Source: Rhizobium sp. BK399
GTDB lineage: Bacteria; Pseudomonadota; Alphaproteobacteria; Rhizobiales; Rhizobiaceae
Assembly (NCBI RefSeq): GCF_014194695.1
Contig: NZ_JACIAH010000020.1
Coordinates: 17,604-81,603, forward strand
Length of the DNA stretch: 64,000 nt
Reading direction: 5' to 3'
Translations under genes and position numbers: made by a program
The notes under the pieces: model-generated
Database searches by the model: none
What the model was told of the DNA's origin: nothing
What the model saw: the letters and a program-made list of their open reading frames with translations, nothing else
Part shown: in pieces, positions 18,195 through 24,972 of the stretch
Numbering within the stretch: the stretch's first letter is position 1
How the letters are laid out: each line of letters opens with the position of its first letter

Positions 18195-20024
18195 GTGCTG
18201 TATCTCCGGACCTTCGGCGAATTGCGCATGACCGATGGTACGGGCAATGCCTTGGCATATCCCGCAAAGGCATTGCTGACGATAGCCTATCTTTTTACCT
18301 GCACCGATCATACGCTGACGCGTCAGGAGATTGCCGCCTTTCTCTGGTCTGACGCGGAGCCGGATCAGGCGGGTCTCAACCTCAGGAAGCTGATTTCACG
18401 CATACGCCAGATCGATGAAAGCGATAGGGCACCACTCGAAATCACGCAATCGGCTGTCCGGTTGCGAACCGGAGTGCTGAGCGCCGACCTGCAGGTATTC
18501 GACGAGCTTCGGCCACCGATGGAGAAACTCAAGGCGGTCAGCGAACTACTTCAGCGTGATTTCGCCGGCAGCGTGAGATCGGTCAACAAGGCCATCGACA
18601 ACTGGATCGCAAGGCAAGAGGAAATCCATCTGACCAAGATGCGCCAGGTGCTCTTGGAGGCAGCCGGCTCTGCTACCAGCACTGAGGATTCGCGCACTAT
18701 ATCTGGAGCAGCCGTCCAGATCCTCGAACAGAATCCGACCGATGAGCCGGTTCGTGCAATCCTGCAATCACTTCCCGGAATTGCAGCGAGCCGTCAGCAG
18801 CCGGCAATGCCATCATTTCGAGCGATGGCTGAGGCCAGCTCCCCAACGGCTGACGGCGATCCGCCGGACCAGCGTGGGCTTGGCCGCCTGCCGCGGTTGG
18901 TGCTACTTCCCCCGACATCGCAGGGAGGCATTGGCGGGCTTCAGCTTGCCGCTGCGCTTGTCGAGGATGTGACGATCGAGTTATGTGCACTGCGCAACCT
19001 TTCCATCGTCGCTCCCCACACCGCAGAGCAGATCCGTCGCGATTCCGACAAGGCGGCCATCATCGCGCGCCACTCGATCTCCTATCTCCTCGACACGCGA
19101 CACTCAGGTGAAGGACTTTATGCCCAGCTCGTCTTTTTCCCGACCGACGAAATTATCTGGGCGATGCGATTTCCGATGGACGCGGCAACGTTGCCGACCC
19201 AGCGGCGTCTGATCGCACAACACCTGGCATCCTCTGTTGCTGATGAACTTGCCAGGAACGAGCAAGGCCGGTTGAGCCTGGAAGCCAATCCGCAGGCCTA
19301 TCATGCCTACCTCGTTGGTGCGAGCCTCATTGGGAAATTGACGTTGCCCCACATCCGAAGGGCCCGGTCAGCCTTCAAGGAGGCGTTGAAATACAACCAC
19401 GGTTTCGCCCCGGCATTCACGGGCCTGGCCCGAAGCTATACCAGCGAGTGGCTGGTGACTGCTCAGGGCAATTCGGAGCTTCTGAACCTCGCCGAGCAGA
19501 ACGCAGTCAAGTCCATCGAGTATGATGAGATTTCTGCCGGGGGGTTTCGCGAGCTCGGCGTGACAAAGCTCTATCTCGGGGACGTCGATGAGAGCGTCGC
19601 TGCGCTCAGCCACGCAGAGAATTTGAGCCCCCACTTCGCCGATGTGATCTACAGCCATGCCGATACGCTGGTCCATGCCTCCCGACCGGGGGACGCACTG
19701 GAAAAGATCAAGAAGGCGATCGCGCTTAATCCGCTGGCGCCGGACAGCTACCTCTGGTGTGCCGCCGGGGCGAGCTACTTTCTCGAGCAGTACGAGGATG
19801 CGGTTGCCTACGTCGAAGCGATGAAGGACAAGACACCGGCCCATCGCATCGCGGCTGCAAGCTTGGCAATGATGGGCGATCGCAGGCGGGCACATGTCTA
19901 CCGACAGCGTGCTGCGGCTCTCAATCCGGTGTTCGACGTCGAAAAGTGGCTATCCGTCGTGCCGTTCAAGGAGCAATGGCAGAAGGATCTCTACCGTGAG
20001 GGTCTCTTGAAGGCGGGATTTTAA
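18195..20024 (+). CDS. Winged-helix (SARP/OmpR-like) regulator with TolB-like and TPR domains
   Basis: A 609-residue protein starting with GTG. Residues 1-95 look like an OmpR/SARP-type winged helix (LYLRTFGELRM, then LTRQEIAAFLWSDAEPDQAGLNLRKL), followed by a helical linker. At about 230-350 lies a TolB-like module of the kind found in CadC and adenylate-cyclase-like regulators (RLVLLPPTSQ...LVEDVTIELCALRNLSIVAPHTAEQI). TPR repeats fill about 370-600 (for example AFKEALKYNHGFAPAFTGLA and ALEKIKKAIALNPLAPDSY). It follows the XRE gene by three bases and precedes the 71-residue peptide gene by 28, so a role as activator of the RiPP-like genes is likely. No transmembrane segment was seen. Confidence 0.78.
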   Translation: MLYLRTFGELRMTDGTGNALAYPAKALLTIAYLFTCTDHTLTRQEIAAFLWSDAEPDQAGLNLRKLISRIRQIDESDRAPLEITQSAVRLRTGVLSADLQVFDELRPPMEKLKAVSELLQRDFAGSVRSVNKAIDNWIARQEEIHLTKMRQVLLEAAGSATSTEDSRTISGAAVQILEQNPTDEPVRAILQSLPGIAASRQQPAMPSFRAMAEASSPTADGDPPDQRGLGRLPRLVLLPPTSQGGIGGLQLAAALVEDVTIELCALRNLSIVAPHTAEQIRRDSDKAAIIARHSISYLLDTRHSGEGLYAQLVFFPTDEIIWAMRFPMDAATLPTQRRLIAQHLASSVADELARNEQGRLSLEANPQAYHAYLVGASLIGKLTLPHIRRARSAFKEALKYNHGFAPAFTGLARSYTSEWLVTAQGNSELLNLAEQNAVKSIEYDEISAGGFRELGVTKLYLGDVDESVAALSHAENLSPHFADVIYSHADTLVHASRPGDALEKIKKAIALNPLAPDSYLWCAAGASYFLEQYEDAVAYVEAMKDKTPAHRIAAASLAMMGDRRRAHVYRQRAAALNPVFDVEKWLSVVPFKEQWQKDLYREGLLKAGF

Positions 20025-20052
20025 CGGGCTTATCAACTGGAGAGGGAATGTC

Positions 20053-20268
20053 ATGACAAAGGCAGTTGTGTTCGGCGTCGAAGGAGACGACACGCTCTAT
20101 ATTGCGGATCTGGAAGCGGGGACGGTGAAAGCACTGGATTCTGCCCCTGGCGACCTGGGCAAAATAGCAGCAATGAGGAAGGGCGGCGTCAAGGTCGTCA
20201 AGAAGGTGGATTTCGCTGTGGCGGTTTCTTCGGCGAAGGCAGCCTTCTCCGGTCACGTGGAGCCTTGA
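20053..20268 (+). CDS. 71-residue peptide, candidate RiPP precursor for YcaO-TfuA
   Basis: A small ORF with a good ribosome site (GAGAGGGAATGTC-ATG). The peptide starts MTKAVVFGVEGDDTLYIADL, is rich in Val, Ala, Gly and Lys, and ends AKAAFSGHVEP. It lies directly upstream of a YcaO gene and a TfuA gene; in this pair YcaO activates a peptide amide with ATP and TfuA helps deliver sulfur for thioamide formation. A short ORF in this position is the natural substrate candidate. It has no cysteine, so azoline formation from Cys is excluded; Ser/Thr cyclisation or backbone thioamidation (for example at Gly67) remains possible. Its stop TGA is in frame with YcaO. The precursor role is inferred from position only. 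Confidence 0.7.
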   Translation: MTKAVVFGVEGDDTLYIADLEAGTVKALDSAPGDLGKIAAMRKGGVKVVKKVDFAVAVSSAKAAFSGHVEP

Positions 20269-20271
20269 GTT

Positions 20272-21462
20272 CTGGTCCTGTCTGATCGTGCGCGTTACAC
20301 CGACCGTACCGTTGCGGCCAGCGAGACGCTGTTGCGCACCGTTCCGCTCCTGGCGGGCTTTGGCATCACACGTGTGGCGCGGCACACCGGACTAGACTTC
20401 ATCGGCCTTCCCGTGTGGTGCGCCTACATTCCAAACGGTCGGTCGATTGCCATCAGCCAGGGCAAGGGGCTGACCGACGAGGACGCCAGGGTGTCGGCCA
20501 TCATGGAGGCGCTGGAGCGGGTTGTGGCGAACGCCCCGTCTGTTTCAGTGCGCCGTGCATCGGCGAGGAAATTGAAGGCCGAGGGTCTGGCGTTCGATTC
20601 CCTTCCCTCCCTGATTGGTCGCCATCAGCAGGAAATCCAACCAGACGAGGAGGTCGACTGGGGGCTTGGCGCTGATCTGTTGGCCGACAGGGGGGTCTAC
20701 GTCCCGGTCGATGCGGCGGTGCTAGACAGAACGCGACACAATCGCTTTTGGATGTCATCCGACGGGCTCGCGTCCGGCAATACGCCTGAGGAAGCCATCC
20801 TGCATGGCCTACTCGAGCGGATCGAACGGGACGCCTATTGTCTTTGGCAGGTTGGAAGCGAGGAGGATCGGCTTGCAAGTTGTCTCGATGCCGCCTGCAT
20901 CGGCGACCCCGTTCTGGACGGACTGCTTGCGACCATCGAAACAGCGGGACTTGATATCAGGCTGTTCGATATGACGACCGACATCGGGGTTCCCTGCGTC
21001 ACGGCAGTCATGGGTGCGCGTGAACCGCACCGTCAAGGCGCGCGCTTTGTCGAAGTCACCGGTGGCAGCGGCGCCCACCTTTCCATGGCAAGGGCGGCGA
21101 TCAGGGCCGTTACCGAGGCTGTCCAGTCCAGAATGACCTACATCAGCGGCGCCCGGGACGACATTCCGGCCGAGCTGTTTCGCACGCCGGCGCCCGCCGA
21201 GACCTTGCGCCTCCTGGATGCCGTTCCGCTTGGCCGCGACAGCCCCGCCCCTTTTTGCCCGGGCAACGTCACGGACCACCTCCGCGTGGTGCTCGATATC
21301 TTGCGTTCTCATGACGTCGGTCCGGCGATTGCCTTGTCGCTCGCGCCGCCGTCCCTTCCCTTCCATGTGGTCAAGGTCTTCATGCCAGCGCTCGAGAACC
21401 CCGAGGGGGCGCGTGCACACCTTTACGGTCCGCGTGCGCTTGCAAAGGCAATTTGCTCATGA
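20272..21462 (+). CDS. YcaO-family ATP-dependent peptide cyclodehydratase/thioamidase
   Basis: YcaO enzymes use ATP to phosphorylate backbone amides, forming azolines or, with TfuA, thioamides. Visible family motifs: GITRVARHTGLDFIGLPVW near the N-terminus, ATP/Mg motif DARVSAIMEALERVVAN, GLLERIERDAYCLW, and ARAAIRAVTEAVQSRMTYIS with GARDD. The first ordinary start codon in this frame is TTG 20332, but the reading before it (SDRARYTDRTVAASETLLRT) looks like normal family N-terminus. CTG 20272, with GGAG nine bases upstream, is therefore proposed (396 residues; 376 if TTG 20332). There is no ATG, GTG or TTG between. The stop overlaps the tfuA start (ATGA). No partner E1-like or dehydrogenase gene is nearby. 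Confidence 0.87.
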   Translation: MVLSDRARYTDRTVAASETLLRTVPLLAGFGITRVARHTGLDFIGLPVWCAYIPNGRSIAISQGKGLTDEDARVSAIMEALERVVANAPSVSVRRASARKLKAEGLAFDSLPSLIGRHQQEIQPDEEVDWGLGADLLADRGVYVPVDAAVLDRTRHNRFWMSSDGLASGNTPEEAILHGLLERIERDAYCLWQVGSEEDRLASCLDAACIGDPVLDGLLATIETAGLDIRLFDMTTDIGVPCVTAVMGAREPHRQGARFVEVTGGSGAHLSMARAAIRAVTEAVQSRMTYISGARDDIPAELFRTPAPAETLRLLDAVPLGRDSPAPFCPGNVTDHLRVVLDILRSHDVGPAIALSLAPPSLPFHVVKVFMPALENPEGARAHLYGPRALAKAICS

Positions 21463-22160
21463 GGGTCGTGTTCGTCGGGCCGAGCCTGCCTGCGAATGCA
21501 CACCCCATGGCGACCGACATCCTTTTCCGCCCGCCGGCGGTTCAGGGCGACGTGCTTGCGGCCGTCCGCAGCGGGGCACAGGTCATCGGTATTGTCGATG
21601 GAGGGTTCGAATACACCGCCCCCGTGCTGCACAAGGAAATCCTCTATGCCCTCTCGCACCGGGTTCATGTCTTCGGAGCGGCAAGCATGGGAGCGCTTCG
21701 GGCAGCCGAGTGCAGGACCTTCGGCATGGTTGGGATCGGCCGGATCTATGAAGACTATGTGTCCGGCGCAATCGTTGACGACGCCGACGTAGCACTGCTG
21801 CACGGGCCATCCGAGCTCGGCTACCGGCCACTCACCGTCCCGATGGTCAATGTCAGGGCGACACTCGATGCCATCGAGGTTTGCGGCGAACTTGATCCGG
21901 CCCACCGTCTGGAAATCGAGCGCGCTGCGTCAGTGACGTTCTTCAAGAAAAGGACATGGAAAACGGTTCTTGAGAATGCAAACATGACCAATGCGGAAAG
22001 AAGGGCCTTGTTACCTGTCCTCATTTCACGGGAGGTCGATCAGAAAGCAGCTGATGCGGGCGCGCTTGTAAGGGCGGTCAAGGATGCGGATCTCGAGGCA
22101 TCGCCACACGCACCGCAATGGATTTTCAACAACACGCTGCCGTTATGGAACGGTGAATAG
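21459..22160 (+). CDS. tfuA: TfuA-like protein (YcaO partner, thioamidation)
   Basis: A 233-residue protein of the TfuA family, named after the rhizobial trifolitoxin cluster; family members act with YcaO in thioamide formation, supplying or activating the sulfur donor. The hallmark core is clear: DGGFEYTAPVLHKEILYALS, FGAASMGALRAAECRTFGMV, GIGRIYEDYVSG and ELGYRPLTVPMVNVRATLD. The ATG at 21459 overlaps the YcaO stop by four bases, so the two are translationally coupled. The gene ends about 100 bases before a small 83-residue ORF in the same direction. Confidence 0.9.
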   Translation: MRVVFVGPSLPANAHPMATDILFRPPAVQGDVLAAVRSGAQVIGIVDGGFEYTAPVLHKEILYALSHRVHVFGAASMGALRAAECRTFGMVGIGRIYEDYVSGAIVDDADVALLHGPSELGYRPLTVPMVNVRATLDAIEVCGELDPAHRLEIERAASVTFFKKRTWKTVLENANMTNAERRALLPVLISREVDQKAADAGALVRAVKDADLEASPHAPQWIFNNTLPLWNGE

Positions 22161-22264
22161 TCACTCGCTACGGCACAATGCAACAAGAACGTGTGTCACG
22201 GGTTTTTCACGGGCCTTTTGCGCGTGCCGCGACTAATCTCCATCCTGTTCGAGGGAGAGCAGAG

Positions 22265-22516
22265 ATGAGTGCGACATCAGAATGCCGGACGATCGGTTTG
22301 CGGAGCGATGAGCGGTCTTCCGACGAGTTGGACGAACTCGTCGCGCTGGCCCGGATGATCGCCTTCGCCAAGGGCGCTGCGGAGGATATCGATCTTTCCG
22401 GGGCAATGCATTGCCTTGGCATGGCATTGAATGAGGTTCTGCGCGAGATCGGCGACGGTTCGCATGATGGATTGGCGGATGCGATAGCCACCAAGGGCTC
22501 GATCTGCCTGAACTGA
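22265..22516 (+). CDS. Small hypothetical protein, last gene of the YcaO-TfuA unit
   Basis: An 83-residue, acidic, probably helical protein (DELDELVALARMIAFAKGAAED, AMHCLGMALNEVLREIGDG) with two C-terminal-half cysteines, the last in SICLN at the very end. GAGGGAGAGCAGAG directly precedes the ATG, a strong ribosome site. It lies between tfuA and a strong terminator at 22543, so it is probably part of the same transcript. It could be an accessory or immunity factor, or even a second peptide substrate; nothing in the sequence decides this. Confidence 0.6.
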   Translation: MSATSECRTIGLRSDERSSDELDELVALARMIAFAKGAAEDIDLSGAMHCLGMALNEVLREIGDGSHDGLADAIATKGSICLN

Positions 22517-22542
22517 TAAAGATGAGGGGACGTTGGGGGAGA

Positions 22543-22570
22543 GGCCGGCGCATGTTGCGCCGGCCTATTT
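22543..22570 (+). terminator. Strong hairpin ending the YcaO-TfuA operon
   Basis: Perfect 10-base stem GGCCGGCGCA / TGCGCCGGCC (22543-22552 and 22556-22565) with a three-base loop, followed by TATTTCAATTTC. It lies 26 bases after the 83-residue ORF and also touches the 3' end of the opposing GNAT gene, so it may serve both directions. Confidence 0.8.
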
Positions 22571-23011
22571 CAATTTCTTGGAATAGACACAGAGCTTTTC
22601 GGAGTGCTCGTAGTCATTGCTCTTGTAGTACTCCGCAACCCCGCCGGTGCTGCGGGAGACGAGCCAGACAAAAACGAACCCAAGAATACGGGCTTCTGCT
22701 TCCAGATGGTTCAATAGGCGCGAACCGATGCCTGCGCGCTGGTGATTCGGTCTTATTGCGATCTCGGCAATATGGATACCCCGTCCCATGACGGAGGTGT
22801 GAGGAAGTCCGAAGGCAAAACCGATCGGCTGTGTTCCATCGAATGCCGCCACGGCCAGGCATTTGGGTGTCGTCGTCAGTTCGTCGATCCGCGAAACTGC
22901 GTTGTCGATCGTCCACTCTTCATGCCAGGGATGCTTGGCGTAGGCTTCCACAATTATATCCGCGCTTTCCAGCGCCTCTTGCCTGGTCATGCGTCTATAA
23001 ACAATCGGCAT
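22565..23011 (-). CDS. GNAT-family N-acetyltransferase
   Basis: A 148-residue acetyltransferase. The acetyl-CoA site is visible as IAEIAIRPNHQRAGIGSRLLNHLEAEAR (the Q/RxxGxG/A loop, about residues 82-105), followed by the end strand VWLVSRSTGGVAEYYKSNDYEHSEK. The N-terminal half is the variable acceptor-binding region. Acceptor unknown. It is a stand-alone gene, convergent with the YcaO-TfuA operon; being on the other strand it is not an obvious RiPP tailoring enzyme, although that cannot be excluded. Confidence 0.85.
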   Translation of the reverse strand: MPIVYRRMTRQEALESADIIVEAYAKHPWHEEWTIDNAVSRIDELTTTPKCLAVAAFDGTQPIGFAFGLPHTSVMGRGIHIAEIAIRPNHQRAGIGSRLLNHLEAEARILGFVFVWLVSRSTGGVAEYYKSNDYEHSEKLCVYSKKLK

Positions 23012-23140
23012 ACACCCACTGTCACCGTCAGCGTGGTTTACGCTACTGGTGCCTTCCTGTTCACTCTACCCCGGAAACCTTAGACCATAGGCCGCGCGCT
23101 GTGTGTCGTGACTTCGCCGTGACACTCGTTTTGCGCGAGA

Positions 23141-23657
23141 TCAAACAATGAAATCATTGGATAAGTTCCCGACCGTCGCCACGGATGCACCCTTTGTATA
23201 TGGGGCATTGGCACTTTTTTCCTCGCGAGATCGCGGTCTGCGTTGATACCAAAGGAAAGCCCCGTAATCGTTCGCCAGGCCCCATGCGTGTGCCTTGAAG
23301 CGACCTGCCAAGCATTCGGCCATCCCTACCCTCTCTCCTTCAAGCCCATCACCGATGGAATGGCGACCGGTGCCCTTAAGAACTGATCCATTTTCAGATC
23401 GCAGGAAGACCTCAGGCCGCTTACATTGCATCAACGCCTCGAGCGCACGGGCGTCCGCGACGCGGAATGGAATACCGGCGCTCGCACGCAGTGCTCGGGG
23501 CCCGCTGCTGGTCCATTCGAGCTCGAGCTTCACGCCAATTGGCGCAAGTACCGGCAGGTCAGCCTCCTCGAGGATACCATGCCCGACAAGGCAGCGGCGG
23601 GGTTGTTCACGTTCGAGGACAGGAGCTGGCGAATCTCGAGGGCGTGAACGGCGTCAC
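23141..23657 (-). pseudogene. Probable decayed gene with two frameshifts
   Basis: An open reading frame runs from GTG 23533 to 23143 (ELEWTSSGPRALRASAGIPF...). The bases upstream continue to read like protein in the same frame (GILEEADLPVLAPIGV) without a start codon. Further up, a second frame gives LEIRQLLSSNVNNPAAALSG, and a third begins VTPFT at GTG 23657, eight bases after AAGGAG. A gene with its ribosome site at about 23666 and two small indels near 23642 and 23579 would join them. I do not recognise the product. The alternative is that only the 130-residue ORF from GTG 23533 is real, or none. Confidence 0.35.
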
Positions 23658-23733
23658 CGCGTCAACTCCTTACGGTTTCGGACGGGGCAGCAGCTTTAGC
23701 CCCGCCCCCAGCTACGCCAGCCAAGCCGACACA

Positions 23734-23765
23734 GGTCATGTGGCGCAATATTGCGACACATGACC
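23734..23765. promoter_or_regulatory. 32-bp near-perfect palindrome upstream of the GAF-Fis regulator
   Basis: Fifteen of sixteen base pairs match across the dyad: left arm GGTCATGTGGCGCAAT, right arm ATTGCGACACATGACC; the single mismatch is G23743 against A23756. It lies 100 bases before the regulator start, in a gap with no other gene. The size and symmetry are those of a dimer or tetramer protein-binding site, possibly the regulator's own upstream activating site. Confidence 0.7.
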
Positions 23766-23864
23766 CACTGCAATCACGGCAGTCCAAAACACAACCGGGC
23801 GGCCGAGAATTGCCAAAGCGGCGGCTTTGAGCCAAGCTGCAATAAGAATTGGTTGGAGGAGCCA

Positions 23865-24824
23865 ATGCACGAACTCGCCGCTCATGCAGAGCACGTCTAT
23901 ACCTCAGCTCAAAGGGATTCTGCCGCCGCGAACTCGTCTGTCGTTGCGTCATGGCGGCGATGTATCGCCATGCACAGGCTCTCGCCCGAACAAATGCGAC
24001 CGCCGATCCGTGTTAGTGAGCATGAGCTCCAAGAGGCCCGTGATGCTTCGCAAAGCCTGATTGCAGATGCTTCGGTCGAACTCGATCGGCTGTTCGCGAC
24101 AGTTGGCAAGAGCGGTTGCTGCCTGATCTTGAGTGACCATAAAGGGGTTGCGCTGGAACGCCGCGGCATCGCGGGGGATGACAGGCACTTCCATGAACTT
24201 GGACTGTGGCCCGGGTCCATCTGGACCGAAGCCAGCATCGGTACGAACGGGATCGGGACTGCGATCGCGGATGACAGGCCCGTCACCATTTTGCGGGATC
24301 AGCATTTCTTCAGCTCCAACATCAGCCTGAGTTGCACGACTGCACCGATTCGCGATCACCGCGGACAATTGGCTGCTGCGCTGGACATCTCGTCATGCCG
24401 CGACGACGTAAACGAGGTTACACTGGGTATTCTCGCACAGATGGTTCGCGACGCGGCGTTGCGTATCGAAGTCAATCTGTTCCGGAGCGCTTTTCCAGGT
24501 GCCCGCTTCCTTGTCGTTCCGACGGCTGGCAATCCGACCGCGGCGCTCCTTGCCGTCGACCGCCATGATCTCGTCCTTGGCGCGACGCGGGCTGCGCGAC
24601 TGGCCCTTAAGCTGGACGACAGGCGTCTTTCCGCGGGACTGCCCGCGGCCGATGCACTGCAGGAACAGAACCCGGCACCAAACCAGGACCTCGTCGACGC
24701 CGAGCGCGCGGCATTGTTGCGTGCCCTGTCCCGTACAAGCGGAAACGTCTCCCAGGCAGCCGTTGCACTCGGCATGAGCCGGTCGACGCTGCACCGGAAA
24801 ATGAAAAGACTTAACCTGCATTGA
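23865..24824 (+). CDS. GAF-Fis regulator (AcoR-like, without AAA+ domain)
   Basis: A 319-residue regulator. The N-terminal part (about residues 20-190) is the GAF-type sensor of AcoR-like proteins (SGCCLILSDHKGVALERRGIA, then PGSIWTEASIGTNGIGTAIA). The C-terminus (about 275-319) is a Fis-type helix-turn-helix (ERAALLRALSRTSGNVSQAA, then GMSRSTLHRKMKRL). The central AAA+ sigma-54 activation domain of AcoR is missing and no GAFTGA-like motif is seen, so it probably does not open sigma-54 promoters. GGAGGAGCC precedes ATG 23865. The aldehyde dehydrogenase gene follows 148 bases later in the same direction and is the probable target. Confidence 0.83.
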   Translation: MHELAAHAEHVYTSAQRDSAAANSSVVASWRRCIAMHRLSPEQMRPPIRVSEHELQEARDASQSLIADASVELDRLFATVGKSGCCLILSDHKGVALERRGIAGDDRHFHELGLWPGSIWTEASIGTNGIGTAIADDRPVTILRDQHFFSSNISLSCTTAPIRDHRGQLAAALDISSCRDDVNEVTLGILAQMVRDAALRIEVNLFRSAFPGARFLVVPTAGNPTAALLAVDRHDLVLGATRAARLALKLDDRRLSAGLPAADALQEQNPAPNQDLVDAERAALLRALSRTSGNVSQAAVALGMSRSTLHRKMKRLNLH

Positions 24825-24972
24825 TGGCGACAGCGCCAGCGCCGCGCTGTCGCAGGAGTGCTACACAGTGCACTGCGGTATCCCTTGGCGGCGCTTTCAC
24901 ACGCCGCAAAACTCGCGCAGGCTTCCTCTCACCGGTTCACTCCAGAACCTGGACCTTTGAAGGGAGGATGAC

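Noticed and set aside
24825..24972. Sigma-54 promoter before the aldehyde dehydrogenase gene
   Set aside because: Looked for GG-N10-GC spacing; the best candidate (TTGGCGGCGCTTTCAC) does not fit well and the regulator lacks the AAA+ domain.
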